A stretch of DNA of 64,000 bases from Yersinia aleksiciae (GTDB taxonomy: Bacteria > Pseudomonadota > Gammaproteobacteria > Enterobacterales > Enterobacteriaceae). Shown here one piece after another: positions 1 to 9,532 of this stretch. The stretch covers positions 1,404,073-1,468,072 of the forward strand of contig NZ_CP011975.1 of the NCBI RefSeq assembly GCF_001047675.1, read 5' to 3'. A model generated the notes under the pieces. That model worked only from the letters and a program-made list of their open reading frames with translations, made no database searches and had not been told where the DNA came from. Position numbers and translations under genes: made by a program. The first letter of the stretch is position 1. The number at the start of each line of letters is the position of its first letter.

Positions 1-441
1 AATGGCTGGGTCTACGATCAGGTCAATAATGGGGTGTATAAGGCAGGATTTGCGACCACTCAGTCAGCCTACGACGAAGCAGTCAATACCTTATTCGATG
101 CTTTGGATCGACTGGAACAAATTTTGGCAAAACAGCGCTATCTGACTGGCAACCAACTCACCGAAGCCGATTTGCGCTTATGGACCACACTGGTCCGCTT
201 CGATCCGGTCTATGTCACACACTTCAAATGTGATAAACACCGCATCAGCGATTACCCGAATCTCTATGGTTTCCTGCGGGATATTTATCAGATGCCCGGT
301 ATTGCCGCCACAGTGGATTTCGCCCATATCCGCAATCACTACTACCGCAGCCACGGTACCATCAATCCGTATGGCATCATCTCCATCGGCCCGCAGCAAG
401 ATCTCCTGGAGCCCCATGATAGAGAGAGCCGCTTTGCCTAA
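1..441 (+). CDS. yqjG: Glutathionyl-hydroquinone reductase YqjG, C-terminal part
   Basis: The window opens inside this gene; 146 codons are visible before the TAA at 439-441. The protein belongs to the Xi-class glutathione transferases, cytoplasmic enzymes that reduce glutathionyl-hydroquinones back to hydroquinones. The visible part is the all-helical C-terminal GST domain, including the stretch TGNQLTEADLRLWTTLVRFD that is conserved in the family, and the tail with IRNHYYRSHGTINP. The N-terminal thioredoxin fold with its active-site Cys lies outside the window. It converges on yhaJ, 48 bases away. The yqjG-yhaJ-yhaK neighbourhood resembles that of E. coli, which supports the name. Confidence 0.93.
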   Translation, partial: NGWVYDQVNNGVYKAGFATTQSAYDEAVNTLFDALDRLEQILAKQRYLTGNQLTEADLRLWTTLVRFDPVYVTHFKCDKHRISDYPNLYGFLRDIYQMPGIAATVDFAHIRNHYYRSHGTINPYGIISIGPQQDLLEPHDRESRFA

Positions 442-489
442 ATGATAGGCAAAGGATATGGCCCCCAATGACGGCGCGCAGTAGCCGTC

Positions 490-1386
490 TTAGCCCCGGC
501 CCAGTAACTTAGGGATCTCCCGCAAACACCACGACTTAGCCTCCCCCATACTATCCCGCCGCCACGCCATAATAATATCTGCCTCACGGCTATACTCCGG
601 CCCGACAACCCGTAAACGTCCAGCTTCAATATCTTTTTCGACCATCTCATATGGCATGGTTGCCACCCCCAAACCGGCTAATAACGCCCGCCGTTTGTCC
701 TCAATGGTACTGACGGTCAATCGTTGCTGTTTATCCAGCAATTGCACGGTCAACACCGGCCGTTCACGGGCAGTATCGGCGACAGCAACACCACGGTATT
801 TCACCCGCGTCAGCTCCGATAGCGGTTCCGGCTCCAGATGGATTGGGTGGTCTGGACTGGCAACATAGACACTGGTCACCTTGTACAATTTGCGGCTATT
901 GATCTCCGAGGAGGCGCGAAAATGCATATCGGGCGCTATCACGATATCCGCCCGCCCCTGCTCTAAGCGCTCCCATGCACCTGCTAATACTTCAGTAAAA
1001 ATAGAGACTTGCGTATTGGCTTTGAGCGCCAACTTGTCCACCAGTGGGAACAGTTTCCACGCAGGGGAGAGCGCCTCGCTGACGATAGTAATGTGGGTTT
1101 CCCAACCGCGCGCCAATGCCTCGGCATCGGTGGTCAGCTTATCTGCGGCCTCCAACAGTACCCGCCCGCGATCCAGCAACATGCGGCCAACATTGGTAAA
1201 CTTGGTGCGATGCCCAGAGCGGTCAAACAGCACCACATCCAGCTCCTCTTCAAGCTTTTGCATGGTGTAGCTCAGCGCAGAAGGCACCCGCCCCAACTCA
1301 TCGGCCGCCGCTGCAAAACTGCCACGACGATCAATGGCGTCCATCACTCTCAATGCTTCTAACGTTAGAGCCCGATCTTTGGCCAT
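490..1386 (-). CDS. yhaJ: LysR-family transcriptional regulator YhaJ
   Basis: A 298-residue LysR-type regulator. Residues 4-62 form the winged HTH (LTLEALRVMDAIDRRGSFAA, then the recognition helix around SALSYTMQKLEEEL), followed by a linker helix and a substrate-binding domain. The protein follows E. coli YhaJ almost residue by residue as I recall it, up to the ending SWCLREIPKLLGRG. I chose the second of two consecutive ATGs because it fits the MAK start of E. coli YhaJ; the first lies 3 bases upstream. E. coli YhaJ activates yhaK and yqjF-type genes in response to aromatic or quinone-like compounds. Its divergent neighbour here is yhaK, which fits that role, although two ERIC elements now separate them. 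Confidence 0.93.
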   Translation of the reverse strand: MAKDRALTLEALRVMDAIDRRGSFAAAADELGRVPSALSYTMQKLEEELDVVLFDRSGHRTKFTNVGRMLLDRGRVLLEAADKLTTDAEALARGWETHITIVSEALSPAWKLFPLVDKLALKANTQVSIFTEVLAGAWERLEQGRADIVIAPDMHFRASSEINSRKLYKVTSVYVASPDHPIHLEPEPLSELTRVKYRGVAVADTARERPVLTVQLLDKQQRLTVSTIEDKRRALLAGLGVATMPYEMVEKDIEAGRLRVVGPEYSREADIIMAWRRDSMGEAKSWCLREIPKLLGRG

Positions 1387-1488
1387 CATTTTCTCAATCA
1401 GGAAATTTGAACATAGCGACCAGATTAACTGGCTAACAATCCGGCGTCCAGACGCATACCATGTCTTTATCGATTAATAACTTCAATA

Positions 1489-1558
1489 TATACCCAAAGT
1501 AATTGGTGTTACAGCCAGGTAGCCAACACACCTGCAACTTGAAAGATGACGGCAGCTA

Positions 1559-1560
<2 letters not shown>
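1489..1560. repeat. Internally deleted ERIC element
   Basis: The segment begins TATACCC and carries the ERIC right-end block with GCCAACACACCTGCAACTTG, but lacks the central part. It abuts the full-length copy at 1559-1685 and repeats that copy's right-end block at about 1530-1552. It is best read as an ERIC copy that lost its middle, about 72 bases long. Confidence 0.7.
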
Positions 1561-1685
<125 letters not shown>

Positions 1686-1695
1686 AGGAGCAATC

Positions 1696-2400
1696 ATGAT
1701 CACATGCAGAACAGCAAAACAGTGCGGGCAAGCTGACTTTGGTTGGCTTCAGGCTCGTTACACTTTCTCATTCGGCCACTATTTTGATCCCAAATTACTG
1801 GGCTACGCTTCATTACGTGTCTTGAATCAGGAAGTGCTGGCACCCGGTGCTTCATTCCAACCGCGTACTTACCCGCGAGTGGATATCCTGAACCTGATTT
1901 TGCAAGGTGAAGCGGAGTATCGGGATAGTTTGGGTAACCATATTCGCGGCAAGACCGGTGATGTCCTGCTGTTCTCTACACAGCCCGGTGTCAGTTATAG
2001 CGAACACAATCTGAGTACAGATCAGCCCTTAACCCGCATTCAGCTCTGGCTCAATGCCTGCCCAGAGCAGGAGAGCCATTCCGCTCAGCGCCTGTCACTA
2101 TGCACTCAGCCATTACGACTGCTGGCTTCTCCTGACGGCGAGCAAGGCAGCCTGAAGCTACGCCAACAAGTGTGGATTCATCATCTGGACTTAGCCGCCG
2201 GTGGGCAATATACGATTAGCCTGCACGGCCCGAGAGCATATCTGCAATCCATTCACGGGACCGTTGCCGTGGAAGGCCCGCAAGTCAGCGAAGCTCAGCG
2301 CCTAACTTGCGGCGACGGGGCTTTTGTGCAAGAAGAGCAGCATTTAGTGATTAAAGCAGAAACGCCATTACGGGCGCTGCTGATTGATTTGCCTGCTTGA
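1696..2400 (+). CDS. yhaK: Pirin-family bicupin YhaK
   Basis: A 234-residue cytoplasmic pirin-like protein with two cupin barrels. The N-terminal one contains FSFGHYFDP, LRVLNQEVLAPG and TYPRVDILNLILQGEAEYRD. E. coli YhaK has the same length and is described as a redox-sensitive bicupin; no firm substrate is known. The start at 1696 is preceded by AGAGGAG at a good distance and begins MITCRTAKQCGQADFGW as in E. coli. An in-frame ATG at 1675 lies inside the ERIC repeat and is unlikely to be used. The divergent neighbour yhaJ is the probable activator. A hairpin without a T-run (2410-2439) follows the stop. Confidence 0.92.
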   Translation: MITCRTAKQCGQADFGWLQARYTFSFGHYFDPKLLGYASLRVLNQEVLAPGASFQPRTYPRVDILNLILQGEAEYRDSLGNHIRGKTGDVLLFSTQPGVSYSEHNLSTDQPLTRIQLWLNACPEQESHSAQRLSLCTQPLRLLASPDGEQGSLKLRQQVWIHHLDLAAGGQYTISLHGPRAYLQSIHGTVAVEGPQVSEAQRLTCGDGAFVQEEQHLVIKAETPLRALLIDLPA

Positions 2401-2989
2401 TAGTATTCGGGGAGATAAGAAGCGTTTATTTTATCTCCCTGGCTCAATCGCTTAATTCCCTGAACATATTCGTTCCCCGCTTACATAATGACTCATATCA
2501 AAAGCGACCATAATCTTAGCTGCCAGTCACTCTTAACAATGATTTGTCGTCCTACAGCAAAGATATAAATGATTCTGATTTACGCAGAATAATCACTCCA
2601 TAATGAAAATAAAATAACCTTATGAAAATTAAAATAAAAAATACGATTATTAATTAATTAATCTTGTGTAAATGAATCTTTTATTAAGAAAATCCACCTT
2701 TTATGTCTACTTAAGATAGTCGATCTGAGGAAGTTTCCTACAAAGAAACAGATTGGCCTTATTCTTATTCCTCCCCCTTCCCCGTATTATCTCACCTTAT
2801 ATAGATTAGCTATTTCCCTCGTGAGTCCTTTAATTTCTTGATTGTTTGTTGTCGCAGGTAATATCTCTAAACGTCACTACGTCGGTATGGGTGTCGGTGC
2901 GCCCATGAATAGAACAATGACTGTTTCCTGCATCGTGACCCTATCGTTCAGCCATAAAGCGGACCTTTAATCAATTCAGCGAGAATGCT
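2401..2989. other. AT-rich intergenic region before the first LysR gene
   Basis: A 589-base stretch with no supported gene. It begins with an inverted repeat (GGGAGATAA at 2410-2418, TTATCTCCC at 2431-2439) that could act as a weak terminator for yhaK. The middle is very AT-rich, with runs such as ATTAATTAATTAAT near 2645. No clear promoter or RNA was recognised. The low GC compared with the flanking core genes fits an acquired or regulatory region of the H-NS-silenced type (inference). Confidence 0.45.
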
Positions 2990-3913
2990 ATGAAAGAGTT
3001 GCCTAAAATTAACCAACTTAAAAACCTTAGGGCAATTATACAGTATGGCAGTATCCGGGCCGCCTCTCACTCGTTACACCAAACACAGCCTGCAATGACG
3101 AGAAGCATTCAAGAACTAGAGAGGATTTTGGGGGTGTCTCTGTTAGTCAGAGGGGGACATGGCGCAGTATTAACCGACATGGGTAGAGTATTTGAGCCGA
3201 GAATGAATATTGTTCTCAACGAATTGGAACGGGCCATTGATGAATTACAGCAAGTAGAACATTCATCTAAGGGGTCTGTTACATTCGGATGCTCATTTTT
3301 CCCCGCCTGTGGCATTGTCCCTGAAGTGATAAAAAAATTTCAAGAACAATACACCAGCCTCCGTATTACCGTGATTGAAGGCCAATTGTCTGCGCTACTG
3401 GATTCTTTGCGCCACGGACAATTAGATTTCTTTATTGGTGTGAGCACACCCGATATCTCATTGCACGAATTCTATGAAGAACATTTGGGTATCGCCGAAT
3501 TTTCAGCTATCGCCCGTAAAGATCATCCGCTAATTCACAGCACCTCATTACGCGAGTTACGTGGGGCTAAATGGTATTTACCCACCGCCAGTACGGGATA
3601 TTACACCGACATGGAAAAACAGATATTTCCCTATGGGAGAGAAGATACCAGCTCTGTTATCTTCGGCAATTCAACTACGGTCGCTGAGCAGCTTATTTTA
3701 AATGAAGACTATCTGTTTATCGCCCCCAAAGCCATGTTAAAAATTCCCCATCTACAACAGGTGGTTTCCATTATTCCTATTCGAGAGAAACTACCTGATG
3801 GTAACTACAGTTTGATCTACCCGCAGCAACAAACACTCACACCAATGGCAAAACTTCTCAGTGATGATATCCGCCGTGCTTATTTAGCATTAATGAGTCA
3901 TCAGACCCTTTGA
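2990..3913 (+). CDS. LysR-family regulator, first of a paralogous pair (TdcA/TsaR-like)
   Basis: A 307-residue LysR-type regulator: HTH at residues 8-65 (NLRAIIQYGSIRAASHSLHQ, then TQPAMTRSIQELE), linker helix, then a periplasmic-binding-protein-like effector domain from about residue 93. The block LSALLDSLRHGQLDFFIGV resembles TdcA and TsaR, but the regulated gene and ligand are unknown. It is strikingly similar along its full length to the LysR at 5184-6119, so the two arose by duplication. The first gene is noticeably more AT-rich than the second. No enzyme gene is adjacent; a LuxR-type regulator lies between the pair. Confidence 0.88.
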   Translation: MKELPKINQLKNLRAIIQYGSIRAASHSLHQTQPAMTRSIQELERILGVSLLVRGGHGAVLTDMGRVFEPRMNIVLNELERAIDELQQVEHSSKGSVTFGCSFFPACGIVPEVIKKFQEQYTSLRITVIEGQLSALLDSLRHGQLDFFIGVSTPDISLHEFYEEHLGIAEFSAIARKDHPLIHSTSLRELRGAKWYLPTASTGYYTDMEKQIFPYGREDTSSVIFGNSTTVAEQLILNEDYLFIAPKAMLKIPHLQQVVSIIPIREKLPDGNYSLIYPQQQTLTPMAKLLSDDIRRAYLALMSHQTL

Positions 3914-4293
3914 ACACAGCGTTAAAATACGCGCTGAATTCAAGTGATTTCTGGCGAGCTTGATTTTATCATCTATTATCAAGCTTAACACATCATCTAA
4001 CCAACTGATTTTTAAAAAATAAATACTAACTATGCATTTTCGGCATCACGTTAAAATAAAACTTCCTTTCCAGAAAGAGTCATTTTTTCTATAGTACCCC
4101 TGCAGCAAGAAATGCACTTAACTCATCTGATAAATTATATTAATGGATTATCTGTTTTACTGCTCAATGTATTATATCCGTTATATTAATAATATTCGTA
4201 TATATAGTATTATTGCTCACAAGGGTAATCATATAAATTAACAAGGGTTGTTATATTTGATTTCAATATGGACTATTAATCCTTGGGGATTTT
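3914..4293. other. AT-rich intergenic region with direct repeats before the LuxR gene
   Basis: A 380-base gap with no gene. An inverted repeat AGCTTGAT/ATCAAGCT (3957-3964 and 3978-3985) follows the LysR stop and may form a weak terminator. Upstream of the next gene the octamer ACAAGGGT occurs twice, at 4219-4226 and 4241-4248, 22 bases apart, on the same face of the helix. This arrangement could bind a regulator. The rest is AT-rich and featureless. Confidence 0.4.
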
Positions 4294-4914
4294 ATGAATA
4301 ATGTTATTATCTTCAGCCATTATGATCTCATTCGATTTTTCTTAAAAAACGTTGTTGATAAAGTCACCGCAATGCGACCTCAAAAAGAAAAATCAGATAT
4401 TACGCTATGTCACTCTTTACCCGAAGTTGAAAGTGCCATACAGTTCATGGACCAACCCATCGTCATTTTTGATACTGATGATGTCTCAAGGTTTGACCTG
4501 TTTCGCCTTTTGAAACTGATTAATAAAAAGGCGAAGAAAAATCGTATTTTTATCTTTACTAAAGAACCCGAAGAATCCCGGTGTTTTGCCGCAATAAGAT
4601 ATATATCTTCATTTGTGTTCAGCAAAACAGCCACGCAAGCACAACTAGAGAGTGTTTTGTATCCGATAATGTACCATTGTGACGAAAATTTGAGAGTGAG
4701 AGCTCACACTGAAACAACGGATAGATTAAAATTTGCTGCTTTGACGCCACGAGAAAACCAGATTTGCCAATATCTGTTATCAGGACTCACTAATGCTGAT
4801 ATTGCCCGATTATTGGATATTAGCCCTAAGACTACCAGCGCACATAGAGTCAATATCTATAATAAGTATCAGGTAAATGATCTCATTGGTTTATATTCAA
4901 GATTAAAGAGATAG
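4294..4914 (+). CDS. Orphan LuxR-type regulator with degenerate receiver domain
   Basis: A 206-residue protein. Residues 1-125 look like a response-regulator receiver fold: strand NVIIFSHYDL, strand PIVIFDTDD, strand RIFIFTKEP and strand FVFSKTAT. The acidic pair normally found after strand 1 is missing, so phosphorylation in the usual way is doubtful. Residues 145-206 are a GerE/LuxR HTH with the family motif LTPRENQICQYLLSGLTNAD followed by IARLLDISPKTTSAHR. No sensor kinase is nearby. GGGGAT precedes the ATG. It sits between two paralogous LysR genes, which may be its regulators or targets. The specific family is not recognised. Confidence 0.85.
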   Translation: MNNVIIFSHYDLIRFFLKNVVDKVTAMRPQKEKSDITLCHSLPEVESAIQFMDQPIVIFDTDDVSRFDLFRLLKLINKKAKKNRIFIFTKEPEESRCFAAIRYISSFVFSKTATQAQLESVLYPIMYHCDENLRVRAHTETTDRLKFAALTPRENQICQYLLSGLTNADIARLLDISPKTTSAHRVNIYNKYQVNDLIGLYSRLKR

Positions 4915-5037
4915 AGTATCGATAAACAATAATTACTTATTAGAAATATTTAATTAACATAAATTCAAAAAACGATACTGCATTATTTATCTTTAATAAA
5001 ATAGAGTGGAATTGATATAATAATATTAATTTCTCAA

Positions 5038-5075
5038 GCTAAGCCGTCATGGATTTATGGCGGTTTAGCATTTTT
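5038..5075 (+). terminator. Rho-independent terminator after the LuxR gene
   Basis: Stem GCTAAGCCGTCAT / ATGGCGGTTTAGC (with G-U pairs), loop GGATTT, then a run of five T at 5071-5075. Confidence 0.7.
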
Positions 5076-5105
5076 CTACCGCCCAAGAGTTAAATAAAAT
5101 ATGTG

Positions 5106-5119
5106 CTATGTTTACATAG
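5106..5119. promoter_or_regulatory. Palindrome CTATG-TTTA-CATAG upstream of the second LysR
   Basis: A perfect 5-4-5 inverted repeat 65 bases before the LysR start. It has the size and symmetry of a LysR recognition half-site pair and is a candidate autoregulatory site. There is no other support for it. Confidence 0.3.
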
Positions 5120-5183
5120 AAGGGCCCTGCAGTTGATTTTTTCAATGACATAAATGGCTCTAATAAAAAACAGCAGGTGCAAA

Positions 5184-6119
5184 ATGAGAGAGCTGCCTAA
5201 GATTCATCAACTCAAAAACCTCAAGGCAATTATCCAGTATGGCAGCATCCGGGCTGCCTCCGAGGCCCTGCACCAAACCCAGCCAGCGATGACGCGAAGC
5301 ATTCAGGAGCTGGAAAGAATAGTCGGTGTACCGCTGTTAGTTAGAGGGGTGAGAGGCGCGCTCTTAACCGAGATGGGGCGGATATTTGAGCCGAGGATGA
5401 ATATGGTTCTTAACGAGCTAGAACGAGCGATTGATGAATTGCGGCAAATTGAACGTTCATCTCAGGGGTCAGTGACCTTTGGTTGCTCCCACTTACCCGC
5501 ATTTGGCATTGTTCCTACGGTAATAAAGAAATTTCAGGAACGTTACCCAACCGCGAGATTTACCGTGATTGAGGGGCAGCTTTCGGAATTAATTTCATCT
5601 TTACGCCTCGGCCGCATGGATTTCTTTATTGGCGTTGTCTCTCCCGATATTTCTCTGCACGAATTCAATGATGAACATTTAGCCATTGCTGAATTCGGTG
5701 TGATTGCCCGTAAAGGGCACCCGTTAATTAATAGCACGTCATTACGCGATCTACGGGCGGCGAAATGGTATTTACCGACGGCCAGCGCTGGGTATTTCAG
5801 TGATATGGAAAAATTAATCTTCCCTTATGGCAGAGAGCCGACCTGCTCTGTAATTCTTGGCGACTCAACGGCGATTGCTGAACAGTTGGTCTTAAACGAG
5901 GACTATTTATTTGTCGGGCCAAAAAATATGCTAGCAGTGCCTCACGTGCAAAAAATGGTGTCCATTATTCCTATCAAAGAAAAGCTGCCTGATGGGCACT
6001 ATAGCTTAATTTATCGACAGCAACAGACCTTGACGCCACTGGCGAAGCACTTAATCGATGATATTCGTTTTGCCTATTTGGGATTTATGGGTCAACAAAT
6101 ACTCTCGCAGCAGCTCTAA
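5184..6119 (+). CDS. LysR-family regulator, second of the paralogous pair
   Basis: A 311-residue LysR regulator nearly collinear with the one at 2990-3913. Shared stretches include QTQPAMTRSIQELERI in the HTH, ELERAIDEL in the linker and VIEGQLS in the effector domain. The start at 5184 is chosen because it aligns with the start of the paralogue (MRELPKIHQLKNLKAI against MKELPKINQLKNLRAI) and has CAGGTG upstream; an ATG at 5154 has no ribosome binding site. It ends at a strong bidirectional terminator. Function and ligand are unknown. Codon use is closer to the core genome than that of its paralogue. Confidence 0.88.
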   Translation: MRELPKIHQLKNLKAIIQYGSIRAASEALHQTQPAMTRSIQELERIVGVPLLVRGVRGALLTEMGRIFEPRMNMVLNELERAIDELRQIERSSQGSVTFGCSHLPAFGIVPTVIKKFQERYPTARFTVIEGQLSELISSLRLGRMDFFIGVVSPDISLHEFNDEHLAIAEFGVIARKGHPLINSTSLRDLRAAKWYLPTASAGYFSDMEKLIFPYGREPTCSVILGDSTAIAEQLVLNEDYLFVGPKNMLAVPHVQKMVSIIPIKEKLPDGHYSLIYRQQQTLTPLAKHLIDDIRFAYLGFMGQQILSQQL

Positions 6120-6153
6120 TGTGGATCACTTCAGGTTAGCCTCACACTTCTCG

Positions 6154-6187
6154 CAAAAAAACCAACCTGAGTGGTTGGTTTTTTTTA
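6154..6187. terminator. Bidirectional terminator between LysR and adh
   Basis: AACCAACC / GGTTGGTT stem with A-run on the left and a T-run of eight or more on the right. It can serve both the rightward LysR gene and the leftward alcohol dehydrogenase operon. Confidence 0.85.
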
Positions 6188-6218
6188 TCTATTCACCTCA
6201 TCATCCGATGGGTGTCTC

Positions 6219-7274
6219 TTAGGCTTTTAGCGACGCCATATCAATCACGAAGCGGTATTTCACATCGCTTTTCAGCATACGTTCGTAGGCGTCATTGATA
6301 TCCTGAATATTGATCATCTCGATATCGGAGGCGATGCCATGTTTGGCGCAGAAATCCAGCATTTCCTGAGTCTCCGCAATACCGCCAATGCATGAACCGG
6401 CCACCGAACGCCGCGCCAGAATCAATGGCATCGTGTTCAACATTGGGCTGAGATCTCCCAAGTACCCCACAAACACCAGCGTACCGTCGACATTCAGCGT
6501 TGGCATGTAAGGGTTGATATCATGCACATAAGGCACGGTATCAATAATCAGATCGAATTGCCCTTTAGTTGCTGCCATCTGTGCATCATCAGTAGACAAC
6601 ACAATGTGATGGGCTCCTAAACGACGGGCATCAGCCTCTTTACTTGCTGAACGGGTAAAGAGTGTCACTTCAGCGCCCAGCGCATTAGCCAACTTCAATG
6701 CCATATGGCCCAAGCCGCCCAACCCGACAACCGCCACTTTACTGCCCTTACCCACTTTCCAATGACGCAATGGCGACCAGGTGGTGATACCCGCGCACAG
6801 CAAAGGTGCGGCGGCTTTCAGATCCAGGCCTTCGGACATTTTTAGTACAAAATCTTGTGAGGCAACAATAGATTGTGAGTAGCCGCCGTAGGTTGGCGTA
6901 TGGTCATGGCGGTCAACGCCATTGTAAGTTTGCACATTGCCAACTTCACAATACTGCTCCAGACCCTGCTGACAAGGTTGGCACACGCGACAGGAGTCCA
7001 CCATGCAGCCAATACCGGCAAAATCACCCACTTTGAATTTGGTGACATCTTTGCCGACCGCCGTCACTCGCCCAACCACTTCATGACCGGGCACCAGTGG
7101 ATAGGTGCTGAACCCCCAGTCGTTGCGCGCCTGATGCAGGTCAGAGTGGCAAACACCACAATAAAGCACCTCCATCACAACATCATCGGGGCGAGGATCA
7201 CGGCGAGTAATCTCTAACGGCGCTAAAGGAACTTGTGCTGACTTGGCAGCATAACCGAGTACTTTCATTGTCAT
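6219..7274 (-). CDS. Zinc-dependent NAD(P) alcohol dehydrogenase (YahK-like)
   Basis: A 351-residue medium-chain zinc alcohol dehydrogenase of the cinnamyl-alcohol/YahK type, expected to reduce aldehydes with NADPH. The catalytic-zinc motif is GVCHSDLHQARNDWG with GHEVVGRV behind it. The structural-zinc cysteines are in SCRVCQPCQQGLEQYC. The Rossmann motif is VGLGGLGHMALKLA near residue 190. GGAGA precedes the ATG. It lies 55 bases downstream of the cupin gene in the same direction, so the two probably form an operon; the divergent LysR at 8017 is the likely regulator. The substrate cannot be told from sequence. Confidence 0.88.
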   Translation of the reverse strand: MTMKVLGYAAKSAQVPLAPLEITRRDPRPDDVVMEVLYCGVCHSDLHQARNDWGFSTYPLVPGHEVVGRVTAVGKDVTKFKVGDFAGIGCMVDSCRVCQPCQQGLEQYCEVGNVQTYNGVDRHDHTPTYGGYSQSIVASQDFVLKMSEGLDLKAAAPLLCAGITTWSPLRHWKVGKGSKVAVVGLGGLGHMALKLANALGAEVTLFTRSASKEADARRLGAHHIVLSTDDAQMAATKGQFDLIIDTVPYVHDINPYMPTLNVDGTLVFVGYLGDLSPMLNTMPLILARRSVAGSCIGGIAETQEMLDFCAKHGIASDIEMINIQDINDAYERMLKSDVKYRFVIDMASLKA

Positions 7275-7329
7275 GTGGTATCTCCGGTATTATGAGTATG
7301 CTAACTTTAAACGCGATAAGCAGCCAAGG

Positions 7330-7800
7330 TTACTTCTGGTACTGCTCATCACTGACTTTTTCCATCCACTCAACAGGGCTGCCATTAAGAGATTCAGCGA
7401 TAGCAATGTGAGTCATCGCGGTATCCGGTGTCGCCCCATGCCAGTGCTTAACACCTTCAGGTATCCAGACGATATCACCTTGATTCATCTCCTTAATCTC
7501 ACTGCCCCACTCCTGAATCCAACCGCGCCCTTGAGTGATAATCAGGGTCTGACCCAGTGGATGTGTGTGCCATGCGGTGCGAGCCTTAGGCTCAAATGTG
7601 ACTGTAGCGCCACCAACGCGGGCAGGTGGTGTCGCCTGAAAAGGCGCATCAATGCGAACCTGACCGCTGAAGTAATTTTCTGGGCCTGACCGAGAGGGCT
7701 GGGAACCACTTGGGGTAATTTTCACTTTTTCCTCCACTGCGGCGAAAGCCGCCGGACTTAACATGGACAACATAACTGTAGACGCTGCGAGTATTTTCAT
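7330..7800 (-). CDS. Exported cupin-domain protein
   Basis: A 156-residue protein with a signal peptide (hydrophobic core about residues 3-19, probable cleavage after AFA at 21), placing it in the periplasm. The cupin core runs from about residue 58 to 130: [20 protein letters not shown] supplies the two His of motif 1, and [11 protein letters not shown] supplies motif 2. Homologues are often annotated as cupins of the mandelonitrile-lyase/GmuG-like group, without clear function. It leads the operon with the zinc alcohol dehydrogenase and is divergent from a LysR gene; such cupin-dehydrogenase-LysR sets are common and suggest handling of a reactive aldehyde or phenolic compound (inference). 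Confidence 0.82.
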   Translation of the reverse strand: MKILAASTVMLSMLSPAAFAAVEEKVKITPSGSQPSRSGPENYFSGQVRIDAPFQATPPARVGGATVTFEPKARTAWHTHPLGQTLIITQGRGWIQEWGSEIKEMNQGDIVWIPEGVKHWHGATPDTAMTHIAIAESLNGSPVEWMEKVSDEQYQK

Positions 7801-7950
7801 CGTTATTACTTCGTTAAAGTTAGGTACTGCGTTGAGCGAAAACGGCTTTAACTTCTCTCGGTCATTACGGGGAATCCACTCGATGAATATCGGTGACAGA
7901 AGGTAGCAAATACCTGAGTGGAGGATTAGAGGGATAAAGCTGCATGGTTC

Positions 7951-7967
7951 TATGAGTTTAACTCATA
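7951..7967. promoter_or_regulatory. 17-base perfect palindrome, candidate LysR operator
   Basis: TATGAGTT-T-AACTCATA is a perfect inverted repeat centred at 7959, in the 216-base gap between the divergent cupin and LysR genes. Position and symmetry suit a LysR-type operator controlling both directions. Confidence 0.55.
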
Positions 7968-7968
7968 A

Positions 7969-8910
<942 letters not shown>

Positions 8911-8969
8911 TCGAGCAAAAGATGGCCTAAAAATGCGGGTGGCGTCCTCTTTTGGCCTCTTTTTCTTTA

Positions 8970-8997
8970 TTGTGATTTTCTTTTGCATCGCTATAAT
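8970..8997 (+). promoter_or_regulatory. marR promoter
   Basis: TTGTGA (8970-8975), 16-base spacer, TATAAT (8992-8997). The -10 box touches the operator palindrome that starts at 8997, so a bound repressor would cover the transcription start. Confidence 0.6.
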
Positions 8998-9010
8998 TTA
9001 GCCGGCTAAA
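8997..9010. promoter_or_regulatory. Operator-like palindrome 1 (marR)
   Basis: TTTAGCC/GGCTAAA, a perfect 14-base palindrome overlapping the -10 box of the marR promoter and followed by TAAATT. Closely related palindromes occur at 9573-9586 and 9605-9618. Confidence 0.6.
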
Positions 9011-9028
9011 TAAATTAATGTGAGCGAT

Positions 9029-9532
9029 ATGGAATATAAAGCAAGAGCATTGCCCACCCGCGAGACACTGGCCCGCGTGCAGAATCGAGAAAATATCGAC
9101 ACGGATGTTTCGGGTGTGGATTTGGTCTTAAATCTGATCACCACAGCCGATTTAATTCGCTCAAGTATTTACGATCAACTTTATGATAAATATGATATTT
9201 CAGAAGGAAAATTCATTCTCTTAATGTCACTTTATGGCGAAGGCGAAACCGCCGCCAGCGAGCTGGCATTGCGAATTGGTGTCGCACCTGCAACCGTCTC
9301 CGTCATGGTCAAGCGTATGCTCTCCGCCCCCGACCCCTTAATTACCATGACCCGAACTCATGCCGATGGGCGTTCCCGCTTAATTGCGTTAAGCGCCGCT
9401 GGCCGCCGCGTCATTAAAGAGGCGCTGCCGGGTCACATCAACGCCATTCGCTCTTTTGCCGAAGTGCTTGATGATCAAGAGCGTGAATCCTTGATTTTAA
9501 TGCTGCGCAAACTGCTGCGAAAAAACAGCTAA
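9029..9532 (+). CDS. MarR-family transcriptional regulator
   Basis: A 167-residue MarR protein. The winged HTH covers about residues 70-130: ASELALRIGVAPATVSVMVK is the helix-turn-helix and MTRTHADGRSRLIALSAAGR is the wing with its family DxR motif. Flanking helices form the dimer interface. The start is either ATG 9029 or GTG 9020 (3 residues longer); neither has a clear ribosome binding site. A perfect palindrome overlaps its own promoter, and sibling palindromes precede the next gene, so autorepression and control of the membrane protein-qnr unit is the simplest reading (inference). MarR proteins usually respond to phenolic ligands or oxidation. Confidence 0.87.
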   Translation: MEYKARALPTRETLARVQNRENIDTDVSGVDLVLNLITTADLIRSSIYDQLYDKYDISEGKFILLMSLYGEGETAASELALRIGVAPATVSVMVKRMLSAPDPLITMTRTHADGRSRLIALSAAGRRVIKEALPGHINAIRSFAEVLDDQERESLILMLRKLLRKNS

